Part shown: positions 22,860 to 34,750 of the stretch, piece by piece
Layout: every line of letters starts with the position of its first letter
Position numbering within the stretch: position 1 is the stretch's first letter
Assembly: GCF_036323735.1 (NCBI RefSeq)
Contig: NC_086033.1
Span: forward strand, 3,109,826-3,173,825
Origin: Rattus norvegicus
Lineage: Eukaryota; Chordata; Mammalia; Rodentia; Muridae
Length of the DNA: 64,000 nt
Direction: 5' to 3'
Program-made: the position numbers and the translations under genes
The notes under the pieces: generated by a model
Database searches by the model: none
The model's input: the letters and a program-made list of their open reading frames with translations, nothing else
Told to the model about the DNA's origin: nothing

Positions 22860-23880
22860 AGTGAAAAGAACAGACAATAATATAAACCTTTTGTCAAAAG
22901 TCAGTTTGCCATAAGTAGGACAACTTATTTCTGGACTTGCAATCAAAGCCCTCGTCAGAGCTTCTATCAGGATGCTAATGCCATGCACACTAGTGTTGGT
23001 TGATACATCAGGAAGTGGGAGTCTTTGTCAAGGCCTTTTTTGGCTGTATCACAACTCTTGGTACCCATAAGAATTTCAGGAGCAGCATGTCAAGCTCTTC
23101 TGAGAAATTAGTTGGGATTTTGACAGAAGACGACTTTAGAGAATTGCCATCATAAGAAAATTCAATCTTTTAAAACAGGAACTTCGGTGCCATTCTATTC
23201 AAGCTGACCTAATTTCTTTCACTAATGTTCAGTTTCACAGCACATAAAATTTTCAGTTCTTTTGGTAAATTTATTAGTAAGTACGTTCTTCCTTTTAAGA
23301 CTGTTTTAATGAAGTTCACTCATAATCTCATATTTTGTCTTTTAACTGATATCACCATAGATCCATTTGATTTTCCTATTCCTGGTGTTAAACCTAGAAC
23401 TTACATTAATTCACTTATTCATTCCTGTAACTTTTAACAGCATATGAGCTTTCGTAGCACAGAGATGTGTCCCCAGCCTTAATGCTTTTGATTATTCATT
23501 TAAAGAGTATAGTTGGAAGACGTTAGGCAGACTCACAGTTGTCCGGCAATCAGCACCATTTTAAGAACTTCCTCACCCTAAGAGGAAAGCCTGTGAGCTG
23601 TATCAGTCTCTCCCCAGGCAGCCCCATCGCTCCTGATGCCACACTGTTTTTTCCAACATGTGAACATTACCATCTAATACATGTTCATCTGCCAACTCCA
23701 GAGCTGTAATAATACATATTTATAAGACATGTCATTTGCATGTACTTTTAAAACATCATCATGTAGAATGTTAAAAAGGAAACAACAGGATCAAAAACTA
23801 TTAGTAACATTTAATATTTACTAGTATTGGTACACTATCCTGAGGCTAACAATTTAACGTATCTCATTAATATAAATTAC
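22860..23880. other. Unique intronic stretch
   Basis: AT-rich sequence without repeat structure that I can identify. There are no plausible splice-flanked open frames. Confidence 0.5.
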
Positions 23881-23897
23881 GAAAGACTATGTTGAAG

Positions 23898-24037
23898 TCA
23901 ATCTATTTCTCTTTTTCTTTTCTTTTTTTTTTTTTTTTTTTTTTTCCCGGAGCTGGGGACTGAACCCAGGGCCTTGCGCTTGCTAGGCAAGCACTCTACC
24001 ACTGAGCTAAATCCCCAACCCCATCAATCTATTTCTC
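23898..24037 (-). mobile_element. ID SINE 4 with perfect target-site duplications
   Basis: A T-rich stretch (to 23945) is followed by cccggagctggggactgaac, cgcttgctaggcaagcactc, then taccactgagctaaatccccaacccc up to 24022. The 14-bp duplications tcaatctatttctc at 23898-23911 and 24024-24037 are identical. It is a young copy in the Adk sense orientation. Confidence 0.97.
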
Positions 24038-24184
24038 AATCACACATATTCCAAATTCACCTCTAATTATAATTTATTGGCACAGTAGTGTATCAACGAA
24101 ATTATAGAAAGACCTCTCCCCATTAAAAGGTTGAAAGGTGTCATTTATTAGAGTTTTCAAAGACTGAGTCAAAATATTAAACTG

Positions 24185-25540
24185 TGAAAATCCAGCTCTA
24201 CCACTCTTGGGCGTATATCCAAAAGATGCTCACCTACCTACCTACCACAGAGGCATGTGCTCCACTGTGTCCATAGCGGCCTTATCTGTGATAGCCAGAA
24301 GATTGTTTCCAGCTGCTTCTAGACTGTCCCACAACGGAAGAATGAATGCAGAAAACGTGGTTTATTTACACAATGGAGTACTATTCAGCTATTAAGAACA
24401 AGGACATCATGAGTTTTGCAGGCAAAAGAATGGAACTAGAAAATACCATCCTGAGCGAGGTAACTCAGACCCATACGGACATGCATGGTATCTACTCACT
24501 AATAAGTGGATATTAGCCAAAAAAAGTACAGAATACCCAGGACACAATCCACAGAACTCAAAGAAGGTTAACAAGTGAGGATGTTTCAATCCCATTTGAG
24601 AGGGAGAAGAAAGCAATCACAGGAGGCAGAGGGAGGGAGACGCATGGGTGGGAGGGGAAAAGGAGAACATGATCAGGCATGAGGTGGGGAGGCAGGAGAG
24701 ATGCTCCAAGGCCAGCAGAATGAATGGAAATGTGACCTGAAGGGGGTGGGAGGTGGGAAGACCCTCTAGAATGTACCAGAGTCCTGGGAGGTAAGAGACT
24801 CTCAGGACTCAAAGGGAAGGACCTTACATGGAATGCCCAACAGTGGGGAGAGGGAACTTGTGGAGTCCACCTCCAGTAGGAAGACAGGGCATCAAGTGGA
24901 GGGATGGGGTTGCCACCCCACCCCAAAACTGGCCCAAAATTGTTTCTGTCTAAAAGAACTGCAAGAGAAAAATGGAGAAGAGACTGAGGGAGAGGAGGTC
25001 TAGTGACTGGCCCAACTTGGGATCCATTTCAAGGGGAGGCTCCAAGGCCTGACACTATTTCTGATACTATGGTGAGCTCACAGACAGGAGCCTAGCATGG
25101 CTGCCCTCTGAGATGCCCAACAAGCAGCTGACTGAGACAGAAGCAGATACTTATAACCAACCAATGGACTAAAGCTGAGGACCCCCTGTGGTTGAGTTAG
25201 GGACAGGCTCAAAGAAGCTGAGGAGGGTGACCCCATAGGAAGACCAGCAGTCTCAACTAACCCGGACCCCTGAGGTCTCTTAGACACTGGGCCACCAACC
25301 AGGCAGCATGCACCGGCTGGTGTGAGCCCCTGACACACACAGCGGAGGACGGCCTGGTCCAGCCTCAATGGGAGAAGATTCGCCAAACCTCAAGAGACTT
25401 GAGGCCCCAAGGTAGGGTGGGGACGTCTTCTTGTAGACAGGAATAAGAAGGAATGGGATGAGGGCCTGTGAGAGGGCGTATTTTGGGGGGCAATGACTGA
25501 ACTGTAAAAAATAAAATAAAATAATAATAATGAAAAAGAG
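24185..25540 (+). mobile_element. 5'-truncated rodent L1: end of ORF2 and 3'UTR
   Basis: It starts within ORF2 (ccactcttgggcgtatatcc, tggagtactattcagctatt, aagtggatattagcc) and passes into the G-rich rodent 3'UTR (agagggagaagaaagcaatc, gggtgggaggtgggaaga, tagacactgggccaccaacc). It ends in an A-rich tail with repeated aataaa near 25540. It is about 1.35 kb and 5'-truncated. It carries no complete protein. Confidence 0.9.
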
Positions 25541-25559
25541 AACATGACCCTTCACCCCA

Positions 25560-26900
25560 GAAAAGAAAAATTTGGTCAAAATGAAGATTACTTCAGCTAG
25601 TTCTGGTTTTGTAAGAAATAATAATTGTTACCTAGGAAATTAAGCAAAAAGTAAACACACTATAGCATAGTTTATTTGAGAGATGTACAGTTATTTATAA
25701 AAGTTAATTCATTCTATGATTAAATAAGTTAGAAAATTTGATGTGAGTTCTAACACATCATTTAGTGTCATATGAACACAATTTTCTAAATACGTGAACA
25801 GAGGCGAGGAGACATTCTTACTGTCTTAAACTGAGTGGGAAAACATTCGAGTTTTTTGAAGTAACTGTGATATTATTATTGATTACGGATACTAGTTACT
25901 GGGTAGAAGGCTATCCTCTATTCTAGGTGTAGAGGAATTTTATGAGGATTGGATGGTGATTTGTCTGAGCCTATTATGGTGTACACATGATTTTGCTAAG
26001 TTCAGATGGAAGGAAAATCTACTTACTGGAAAAACTGAAGAGCCTACAACCGTCCATCTCAGCAAAGTGAAAACAGACATTTGCTTGCGGGCGGCAAACG
26101 ATGAAAATATATACAGGGTATTTACCAAACCACTCTGCTTAACAATCACTTAGGAACAGCACTGTAATTCATGCCTAAACAAAGTATGTATTTCATGTAC
26201 AGTGAATTTTATATAAGTCAGACAATATATAAAGAAAGCCAAGGTTGCTTTCAGTCTAAATAGCATATACCACACACCGTCTACAAGAGTCCAAGGGGGG
26301 TAATATAATAATGTCGGTCTGAGACTTTGAGCATAGACTAGGACAGTCAGTAGAGATGCTGGAAATGCAAGGGAAGACTGTCCAGTAACAGTGTAAGTGG
26401 GTGAACTGCAGCGAGGGAGGAAGGAATGTCAAGAAGGGTGGTTAGAAATGGGGATCCCAGGGTAGATTTTTCCATGACTCCTGGGGCAGCCGAGCAGGGG
26501 CAGCCGTTCATCTCTCCTGTTGGCTGATGTGGATGTGGTGTTAACCCTTTCCTCCGAAGAGGCCAATGTAGAGCGTTTTACTACAGGAACAGGAAAGGCT
26601 ACTAAGACAGCTAAGTAGACGCTTTTACACTAATAACTCTCCCATCCATTACAACAATTGTATCTGTGCGTACATCCAAGCTGGAACTAAAGAGTCACTG
26701 TGCCACTTCCCTTGCCTATCGGTCTTTCAGTTTACCATGCCAGGACAGGAAGAACGCTCACCAGTCACGATCAGAAACGCCATGTCATGACCAAGACTTG
26801 TTTCACAGGGGATGCCAACTGACAGCCATCGTCACACTTCCTAGTTATTTTATCTATGTGTGGCGGACGGCGTAGAAGAAGCATAGAGACAGAAGTTTCA
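25560..26900. other. Unique intronic stretch
   Basis: AT-rich, mostly single-copy-looking DNA. I see no gene, SINE or LINE that I can defend. Confidence 0.5.
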
Positions 26901-27299
26901 AACTGCAGTGTCACGTCCGAAACCTTGGGGGTCTCCTATTATCTCAAGTGGTGAGTTACGGCAGCCACACTGTGTCTGTCAGTGACGCACACCTCTATCC
27001 CCACCCCAACAGGGCAATGCAGCAAGAGATGGGGGTTATCAGGAGACAATGAACCACATCACAGGGATGACCCCAAACCGAGGAGCTCCACCTTCTGCTG
27101 CTGCTTCAAAGAAAGGGATGACTCATTCCTCTAACATGTAAATAAATCTTGTTATGATGGTGTCTTATGATGGTGTGTATAGACAGACAGACAGTCAGTA
27201 TATACCTGTAAGGATATGCCAATAACAATACTGTCCTGAGATTTCTTATATAAACCCAGGTGTGGTAAATGCCATCCATGTATATTTTTTTTGTTTGTT

Positions 27300-27405
27300 T
27301 ATATTTTTTAGACTATGCTGGCCTTGAGCTGAGTATGAAGAACATGATGGCGTTCAACTCTGACTACCTGGCTCTGCCTCCCAAGGCCCGTGCCACACCC
27401 AGTGT
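27300..27405 (-). mobile_element. B1 fragment, antisense
   Basis: gactatgctggccttgagct, gatggcgttcaactctgact and acctggctctgcctcccaag is reversed B1. The left end is degraded. Confidence 0.65.
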
Positions 27406-27814
27406 TAACAAAGGTATAAGCCATACAGGTTTCAAATTCCTCCTCCTCCTCCAGTTACCTCTTCTACACATTAGACCTCCATGTGCCACCCCAACCAGCT
27501 GTAAACAGCTTTGTTCAGAGAATCCAGACTTTAGGGGGACACGAGAAATCTATTAACTGATTACCCAGAGTCGATTTCCCACTGGTAAATTGGAATGAGA
27601 GACACACAGAAGCACTGTAAGGTTAGGTGTAATGTGTCTGAGAGTTCTTACTGAGCAGAAGTGGTTTTGGTTCCCTGATGACACCCACCTAGTAAATATG
27701 CTTATGGAATCAGCCATTTACGCCTGCTATACAAGCAGGAGACGAGCCTCCCTATGACTAGAATGAACCATCTTTATATTTACCCTCAGGCTCTACCGTG
27801 TAGAGGCTGTCTGG

Positions 27815-28135
27815 AATTAGAGACATGGCTCGGCAGTTAAAAGTACTTGCTGCGGGCTGGAGAGATGGCTCAGTGGTTAAGAGCACTGACTGCTCTTCCA
27901 GAGGTCCTGAGTTCAAATCCCAGCAACCACATGGTGGCTCACAACCATCTGTAATGGGATCTGATGCCCTCTTCCAATGTGTCTGAACAGTGTACTCATA
28001 TACATGAAATAAATAAATAAATCTTTAAAAAAAAAAAAAAAGTACTTGCTGCTCTAGGACATAAATTAGGTTGTTAGCACCAAGGTGGGGCACCTCACAA
28101 ACGCCTGTAATTCCTGCTTAACAACAAATACAGTT
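27815..28135 (+). mobile_element. Older B2/B3-type SINE split by a later B2
   Basis: The outer parts, agagacatggctcggcagtt plus aaaagtacttgctgc, and after the insert tctaggacataaattaggtt with cacaaacgcctgtaattcc, together read as one diverged tRNA-derived SINE. The young B2 sits between them. Confidence 0.65.
27839..28052 (+). mobile_element. B2 SINE with perfect 15-bp target-site duplication
   Basis: The body (27854-28037) starts gggctggagagatggctcag, with a B box gagttcaaatcccagcaacc. It continues with acatggtggctcacaaccat and ctgtaatgggatctgatgcc, and ends in (aaat)n and oligo-A. The duplications aaaagtacttgctgc at 27839-27853 and 28038-28052 are identical. It is antisense to Adk. Confidence 0.96.
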
Positions 28136-28159
28136 TAATTTGTTTTTATTTTATATGTA

Positions 28160-28328
28160 TCATGTTTTGCCCATGTGTGCGTCCATTCACCACACATATG
28201 TCTGTTTTTCAAGGAGCCCATTAGAGCACAACTAGGATTCACCATCTGCATGCTGGGAACTGAACCTGGGTCCTTTGCAAAAGCAGCGAATACTCTCAAG
28301 CAGCAAGCCATCCATCTACCTCTAAGAA
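28160..28328 (-). mobile_element. B3-type SINE, antisense
   Basis: gcccatgtgtgcgtccattc, gcatgctgggaactgaacct, then gggtcctttgcaaaagcagc and gcaagccatccatctacctc is reversed B3/B2 with a recognisable tRNA-like head. Confidence 0.7.
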
Positions 28329-29089
28329 CAAATGACTAAGAAAATAAAACAAGAGAGAAAAATCTGAGTTTTAGTATAGTTAAAGTTAGAAAGGAAAAGA
28401 ACTCAGTGGTAGGGTATTGGCGAGCATGCAGAGGTCCTAGCATTACTAAATAAATAACTCATGAATCAAAGAAGATGTCAAAAGGGTAAGAACCAATAAT
28501 TCAACTGCCAAGTGAACACAGATAATGGGGAAGATCCTAAATTACAATAAAAAACGTGATGGCCCCAAGTGGGGAATGATACCAAAGCTGGGTACTCGCC
28601 GATCCCTCCGAGGACAGGATTGGGTTCCATTCTCTCTGGCTGTGAGCCTGTGCTGTAACAGTCGAGTCACCTCTCCACCCTGTATGTGTCTCTGTACGAT
28701 TCCTCTAACCTCTGTCAGTAATGTTCCAGAAATCTGCCAACCATTAAAGCAGGAAGGGGGTGTGACTCAAACTCAATGCCAGAGGAGCTTTTAAGAAAAG
28801 AAATGAGGTCTCAGCCTACGTCTACTATGTCAGTTCATGATTGCAGAGTTAGGTATGCACTTTCTATATCACCTGCTCTGGCCTTCTTCTGCCCATTTGG
28901 GTAATGTCATTATTCTTCAGGTACTGGAGAAGCTTTAAAAACACAGTACGTTCCTTCATAACAACTGACGTGACTTAAGGAAAAAGCAAATGCTTTTTCC
29001 GAACGGGTGGTTTACAAATAAGATCTCAGCAGGGCATGGTCATAATGGCAGCGATAACAAGGCCTTTGAACTGGGTCTGCCCGTTTGTC

Positions 29090-29168
29090 CTCAAAGTCTT
29101 AATCCTCCTTTCTCCCCACCTCCTGGGTGGTAGGATTACAGGCATGCAGTACCATGCTTGCTTTTCAG
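29090..29168 (-). mobile_element. B1 left-end fragment, antisense
   Basis: cctcctgggtggtaggatta followed by caggcatgcagtaccatgct is reversed B1 5' sequence. The rest of the element is not recognisable. Confidence 0.55.
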
Positions 29169-29497
29169 GAGTAGAGTAGACAGAACCGGCATTTTAGTAG
29201 GTTAGAAAGTACTGGTCTAGTGGACCAAAGCTCCATTCCAGTTTCTGTCATTTATGATAAAACCAACAGAGATAACATACAATGATTATGGCAAAAACAT
29301 TTACAGACAGCCTGGGATGCATCTGGGATTGCCCGGGAGGCCATGCTGATGAGTCTTATCAGGACAACAAAGGACTCCTGTGCTGTGAAGACCTGCTCCC
29401 AGAGGCCGAGCTTTCACCTGTTCTCATATGCACTTTCTGTTCAACAGCAGCGATCATTTAACATCTGGTTTGTTTCTTTGTTTCTCCTTCATTGTTG

Positions 29498-29612
29498 TGT
29501 GACAGGGTCTCACTGTGTAGCACGGGATAAACTAGAACTTGCAATAAATACCAGGCTGCCTTAAACTCAGAGAGATGCACCTGCCCTTTGCCACCATATC
29601 CAGCATGAAACT
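29498..29612 (-). mobile_element. B1 SINE, antisense
   Basis: gtgacagggtctcactgtgt, agcacgggataaactagaac and actcagagagatgcacctgc then cctttgccaccatatccagc is a diverged reversed B1. Confidence 0.75.
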
Positions 29613-29924
29613 GTGTCTTACCAACTAATGGTTTAGACAAATTTAAACCGAACTTCTGCTTTGGGACTTTTTTGATACTTGAAGAAAAGAAATCATGTCA
29701 TCACCAAGAAACTCAGCACATCTCCGTATAATAGCAACACTTGAAAACGAAATTTGTTTTCTCTTCACATGAGGAAATCCTACAGCACTGCACTAGAAAG
29801 TGTCCTCTTTCTAGTTTTAAGAGATTTTATTCCATAGAAACATAACAAAATGTAAGAAATTTTACTCAAAATTGGTGAGAAACTGATGAGTAATATTTAG
29901 AACACAATGCATTTTCACCAGCTT

Positions 29925-30240
29925 TCGGGTCTTAAACCAACCTTCCATTCCTGTGAAAAGAGCTCCGCTCGGCACTCCTTGAACTGTTTCCATGTATTGG
30001 TGACTGGTGTTTTGTTAGTATTTTATTGAAAAGTGTTCTGTTCTTAGGATAAATTTATTGAAAAGTGTTCTGTTCTTAGGATAAATTTATTGAAAAGTGT
30101 TCTGTTCTTAGGATAAATTTATTGAAAAGTGTTCTGTTTTTAGGATAAATTGGCATGTAATTTCTTCTTTTCCTAATGATGCATTTTGTTTAATCTGGGT
30201 GAGATTGTGATACCCTGGGTCATAAAATGTTTTATGAAAT
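29925..30240 (-). mobile_element. Old L1 ORF2 fragment, antisense
   Basis: tttgttagtattttattgaa and ggataaattggcatgtaatt, then tcttcttttcctaatgatgc and gagattgtgataccctgggt followed by cataaaatg is the reverse complement of a conserved part of L1 ORF2. It is diverged and non-coding, and contains the 32-bp tandem repeat listed separately. Confidence 0.65.
30025..30152. repeat. Four copies of a 32-bp tandem repeat
   Basis: The unit starts attgaaaagtgttctgttct and ends taggataaattt. It starts at 30025, 30057, 30089 and 30121, an exact period of 32. Copies 1-3 are identical over the unit; copy 4 has one C-to-T change and then diverges into the L1 sequence. Confidence 0.97.
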
Positions 30241-30369
30241 TATACTTGAAATACTTTCAAACTGATTATAAATTGAAAGCTCTCTGTGCTGTAATTCCTT
30301 AAAATTGAAAAGTGCAAGATCCCAAGTGGGGCAGACTTTTGAATGGTAATAAAACAACAAGATAGAAAT

Positions 30370-30560
30370 ATTAATCGGCCTGGAAGAGGGACAAGTGGCT
30401 GCTCTTCCAGAGGAACGGAGTTGACACCTAGCACCCAGGTAGTGGCTCAAAACCACTCCAGTCCCCGAGGATCTTATGTCCTGCCATGGAGTCTGTGAAC
30501 ACTGCACGGTGGCCATGGGGGGACGGGACACATTATGCAAAGAACTAAAATAAAAAAGAT
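30370..30560 (+). mobile_element. B2/B3-type SINE
   Basis: gtggctgctcttccagagga, cacctagcacccaggtagtg then gctcaaaaccactcc, and gtgaacactgcacggtggcc follow B2 order. The A-rich end contains aataaaa. Confidence 0.65.
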
Positions 30561-30921
30561 GAGAAGGCTTAATAAATACAATAAAAATATTGAAATAAGC
30601 TAGTTATTACATAAAGTGGAAAAATTCTTAGGTACAAACTACTGAAAGTAAATCAGGAAAAAGTAGCTACTCTGACACATTAGGGGAGAAACTGAATCTA
30701 TAATTTAAAAAACAAAAACTATCAACAAAGAAAATCCCAAATCAAATAACTTTATTATTACGTCTCAAAAAATGCCTGAAGAAACAATAGAACGGTTTAA
30801 CCTACATAGAAGACAGGAAAATTATTACCAGATTATTAACAAAATGAACCCAGCAATACATGAAAACAAAGCATGCTGAAATGGGGAATGAATGCTTGTT
30901 GGCTTAAGACATGAACATCGA

Positions 30922-31100
30922 GGGCTGGAGGTGGTTCAGCTACTCTTTCAGAAGACTTCATTTAAATCTAAGCTCCAATATGGGGGTTCACAACCTTCTG
31001 CAATTCTATTGTGAGGGGACCCCATGGACCAGGAACATGGACCAAATACATGCAAGTAAAATATGCATTCACACAAAATAAAACATAAATAAAAGAACTG
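30922..31100 (+). mobile_element. B2-type SINE
   Basis: ggctggaggtggttcagcta, ctctttcagaagacttcatt and gggttcacaaccttctgcaa, then acatgcaagtaaaatatgca and aataaaacataaataaaag follow B2 order. It is old. Confidence 0.7.
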
Positions 31101-31491
31101 AAAGTCAATTAATGCAATAAGCCACATTGATATAAAAGGAAAACACCTTTTCATAAACACACATGATCAAAACTGCCTCAGAATGAAAACACTAAATCCC
31201 AGGAACAGAAGGGAACTTCTTTAACCTGACTAAGACATTTCTGAAAACCAGAATCCTCCCCATTCTGAATAGTAAGCTAAATGATGTTAGGAAGAACAAG
31301 ATAAAAGTAACTGTTCACCCCACTTTTAGTCAGCATTATACTAAGTGTGAGTGCCAGGGCGATTAAAGAAACTCAGAAAAGCTGTGAGGTAAGCACTGTA
31401 CTGACTAACCCATCTCTTCAGCCAATCATTTAAAAATACAATCATATCTCAATCCAATACAAACGAACACCTTGAACACTAAGTTAGGACA

Positions 31492-31664
31492 CAAAGCCAG
31501 GTACTACAGGAATCCCAGAACTTGGAAAGTTGAGGTAGGATATGGCCTTCAAGTTCAATCTTGGTTATATAGTCAATTAAAGGCCAAACTAGGGTATATG
31601 AGAGAGAGGGAGAGAGAGAAAGGGAGGGAGGGAGGGAGGGATGGAGGGAGAGAGAGAAGGGGGG
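31492..31664 (+). mobile_element. B1-like SINE with GA-rich tail
   Basis: aaagccaggtactacaggaa, tcccagaacttggaaagttg and cttcaagttcaatcttggtt follow B1 order (31492-31600). A (GA)/(GGGA)n microsatellite continues from it (31600-31664), and five CAG units follow at 31679-31693. Confidence 0.7.
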
Positions 31665-31971
31665 AAGCCTGTTGAAACAGCAGCAGCAGCAGCAACACGC
31701 AGGGTGACAGGGTGTGTGTATGCAAAAATAAGCAAAAAGAAAAACAAAGAACAAAAAAAATGAAAAAAATAACAAAATGAAAGAATAAAGGAAGCATTCT
31801 ATTTATCACAGTTCCAGTATGAAAATATTTAGAAATAAATTCACTTTAAAATATAACATTTAAACTCTATAAATCATAAAATATTGTTGATGTAAATTCA
31901 AGCATGTCTAAAGATGGAAAAATACCTCATGTCTACAGTGAGAAAAACTGTAAAAGTAACATTATTTGAAG

Positions 31972-32090
31972 CTGGGAGTTATGGTGTATTTACTTGCAAT
32001 CCCTAAGATTACAGCTACAGGAGCCCTAGGAAGTAGAATTTTTAGCCTAAGATAAAGAGATCCCCTCTCACATAACAAACAACAAACCCC
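31972..32090 (+). mobile_element. Diverged B1-like SINE
   Basis: gctgggagttatggtgtatt, tacttgcaatccctaagatt and acagctacaggagccctagg, then gagatcccctctcacataac keep B1 order with many changes. Confidence 0.5.
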
Positions 32091-32329
32091 AAACATAGCA
32101 ACAATAAAAACAGACAGCAGTCCTACCGCCAGCCACCTACAGACCCAACACAATTCCTACAACAGCTCAGGTATGCTCGTTGTGTAAGTTAGCAGGGGGA
32201 CTCTAAAACACATTTATAATTCCACCAGACTCGTGAAGCAAAACAAGGCAGGTGGTGAGGGAAGCTAAAGGGTATGGGACTTCATGTTTTTCTGCATATA
32301 TGTCCATATGTTCATATGTTCATAGGTGT

Positions 32330-32617
32330 CTCTACCTGTGTGCAAGTCCTTGTGCACATGTGTAAAAGCCTGAAGTCAGCATTAATCACCCTTTATGTTA
32401 TCTTTAGAGACAGGGTATGTCACAGAACCTGGAGCTGGGTGGTTCAGGGACCGACTAATTAGAAAGCCCAAGGGATACATCATATTTAACTCTCATCACA
32501 GTTAGGACTATAGCACCTGGCTCTGATGCTCTTATGTCAGTGCTGGGGATTAAATTCAGGTCCTCATGCTTCTGCAGTAAGGATTGTAGTGGCTAACCCA
32601 TCTCTTCAGCCTTGGGA
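32330..32617 (-). mobile_element. B4-type composite SINE, antisense
   Basis: tagagacagggtatgtcaca, gtgctggggattaaattcag, gtcctcatgcttctgcagta and ctaacccatctcttcagcct are reversed B1-like and tRNA-like parts, as in B4. A shorter piece of the same head (ctaacccatctcttcagcca) lies at about 31405-31425. Confidence 0.65.
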
Positions 32618-32871
32618 TTTCTTGTGGAGGTGATAAAAATGCCATAAATTTACAACGGTCATGGTTGTTCATATCTGTAGCAGTAAATGGCATGGAACTT
32701 TAACTTTTGAATGGAATATAGGGCTGTCTGCTATGCCTGTATCAAGTCAATTAACTAAGATTAAAGATGTAAACAAAATTAAAGACTACTTCCTTTCACT
32801 CAGGTGAGGCAGAGTCACCCAAAGGTACCTGGGAAGAATGTCACTTAGTGCTCAGTCTGTGTTTTGCTATT

Positions 32872-33035
32872 CTTTTTACATTTCAAAAGCTATTCCTTTT
32901 CCAGGTTTCCCGGACATGCGTCCCCTATCCTATCCCCCTCCCCTTCTTCTATAAGGGTGTTCCCCCTTCCCCATCCACCCCATCAGCCCTCCATTACATT
33001 ACACTGGGGGTCTAACCTTGGCAGGGCCAAGTATG
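32872..33035 (-). mobile_element. L1 3' terminus, antisense
   Basis: tttacatttcaaaagctatt, then ccttttccaggtttcccgg, tatccccctccccttcttct and ctataagggtgttccccctt is the reverse complement of the rodent L1 3' end. It is a short, heavily 5'-truncated copy in Adk sense orientation. Confidence 0.85.
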
Positions 33036-33418
33036 CTTAAAAATTTGAAATAAACATAGAGCAGCAATGGAGCCAAACATGCCAGTCATGAACTACATAC
33101 CTATGAATGGCAGGAAGAGATACACAATTCTCAAAGCAAATTTTAAGAAAATGCAGCCAAGCAAACACACACAGCAACACAGAACTGGTCCTTATAAGAG
33201 GAGGAGCTTATGAGTGCCCATGCACAGTGAATAAGACACCCAGACCTGTTAGAAAACTTGTAGAAGCCAAGGTGAGCAATAAAAGAACACATTAAAAGAT
33301 GGACAGTAAAAAATGAAAACTAAAAGTCATCTTAGTGTATATAGTACACCAAGTACACCAGCACTGTAAGAACTGTAAAAATAAAATAAGATCTAAACGT
33401 GTAGAAGCCTAAGTCATT

Positions 33419-33423
33419 ATGTA

Positions 33424-33459
<36 letters not shown>

Positions 33460-33474
33460 CACATATATATATAT

Positions 33475-33505
<31 letters not shown>
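33419..33505. repeat. (GT)n(AT)n...(AT)n(GT)n compound repeat
   Basis: A TG run passes into TA, then acaca, then TA again and a long TG run. The central AT part is self-complementary and could form a hairpin or cruciform. Confidence 0.95.
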
Positions 33506-33507
<2 letters not shown>

Positions 33508-33617
33508 GATATACACTGCGTCAAAGAAAATAACTTCGGTTCTGCAGAATACCAAAGCAACATATGATAAGTGTGAGTCACACTGTATTTACATACTCAC
33601 TCTGAATATTTGACATT

Positions 33618-34025
33618 GTGTTAATTTTTTGTCCGCATGACCAGGTTAGAGACATTTAGGGAGAGGGAACCTCAATTGAGAAAATGCACCCCCTACACCC
33701 TGCCTGTAGGTGGCCTGGGGTGCATTTTCTTGACTGGCGCTGTAGGAGGGACCAGTAGACTGTAGGCACTACCACGTCTGGGATGGTGGCCCTAGCTGCT
33801 ATAGAGAAGCAGACTGAGAGAGTGAGGAAAACAAGCCAGTAGGCAGAAGCCCTTCTTTATGGCCCTTGCTTCAGTTCCCACGAGTTCCTACCCTGGCTTC
33901 CTTCAAGGAAAGTCTGTGACCTAGTTGTAAGCTGCAATAAACAGTTTCGTCTCTAAGTAGTTTGTGGCTGTGGTTTCAGCCACAGTAGAAGTAGTTTCCC
34001 AGCAGTAGAAACTCTAACCGATACG
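33618..34025 (+). mobile_element. Rodent LTR-like interspersed repeat, near full length
   Basis: It starts tgttaattttttgtccgcat and passes through gagagggaacctcaattgag, ggtggcctggggtgcatttt, gtaagctgcaataaacagtt and tagaaactctaaccgatac. The TG start, the AATAAA-type signal and the length fit a solo LTR, but I cannot name the family. It is the same repeat as the antisense copies at 4425, 40572 and 46590, and shows no coding sequence. Confidence 0.6.
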
Positions 34026-34708
34026 GAAATAAAGATAATTAGGTATATAATGAACTGAATTAACACTACAGTCACTACGTGATTTTTTAATGAAAGTGCT
34101 TCCTGAAATTGATGGTTTGTTTTGCATGCTTGTTTGTTTGAGATAATGCGGCACTGGTTGGCCTGGGACTCAACTGGGGTTCCACGGATTATTTTTTTTT
34201 TTTAAAAAGGTATTTCTGAGCCAATGTTTTAATGTTGTGTGTAAGTGTACTGCTCAATGTCTAGGGAAACAGGCCGTAGCATTAGTTAAGCAAGCTGCTC
34301 AGCATGAATCTGACAGTCATTTTAAGCATTCGAATGTTAGATTAGCAATGAGCATGCTATGCAGATATTTACGACAGTATAAAAGCAGACTGACTGAAAA
34401 GCAAGTCTCTGACAAGCAGTAGTGACTGCCCGGCTGGCCTGCATGGCCTGACAGCTTCACATGTGTACCTGCCGAATTTCCATTTCTATTTTTATGGCTT
34501 TCTGGACTGCATTCTGATGCCCTAGTCGGTCAGTTTTTACACACTGAGAGGTACGTACCTTAGACCTCACAGAATTGTTTGCACTCTCTTAATCAAAGTA
34601 AATAAATACTATATAGCCTTATTATGATTATTTTCTAACCATTTTAAATTAGTAACATTCAAAGTTAACAAACTAAAATATAGAATTTCTCAAATCAAAC
34701 CTAGTTTG

Positions 34709-34710
<2 letters not shown>

Positions 34711-34750
<40 letters not shown>

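Noticed and set aside
24185..25540. An active LINE-1
   Set aside because: Only the last part of ORF2 and the 3'UTR are present, and no long open frame remains.
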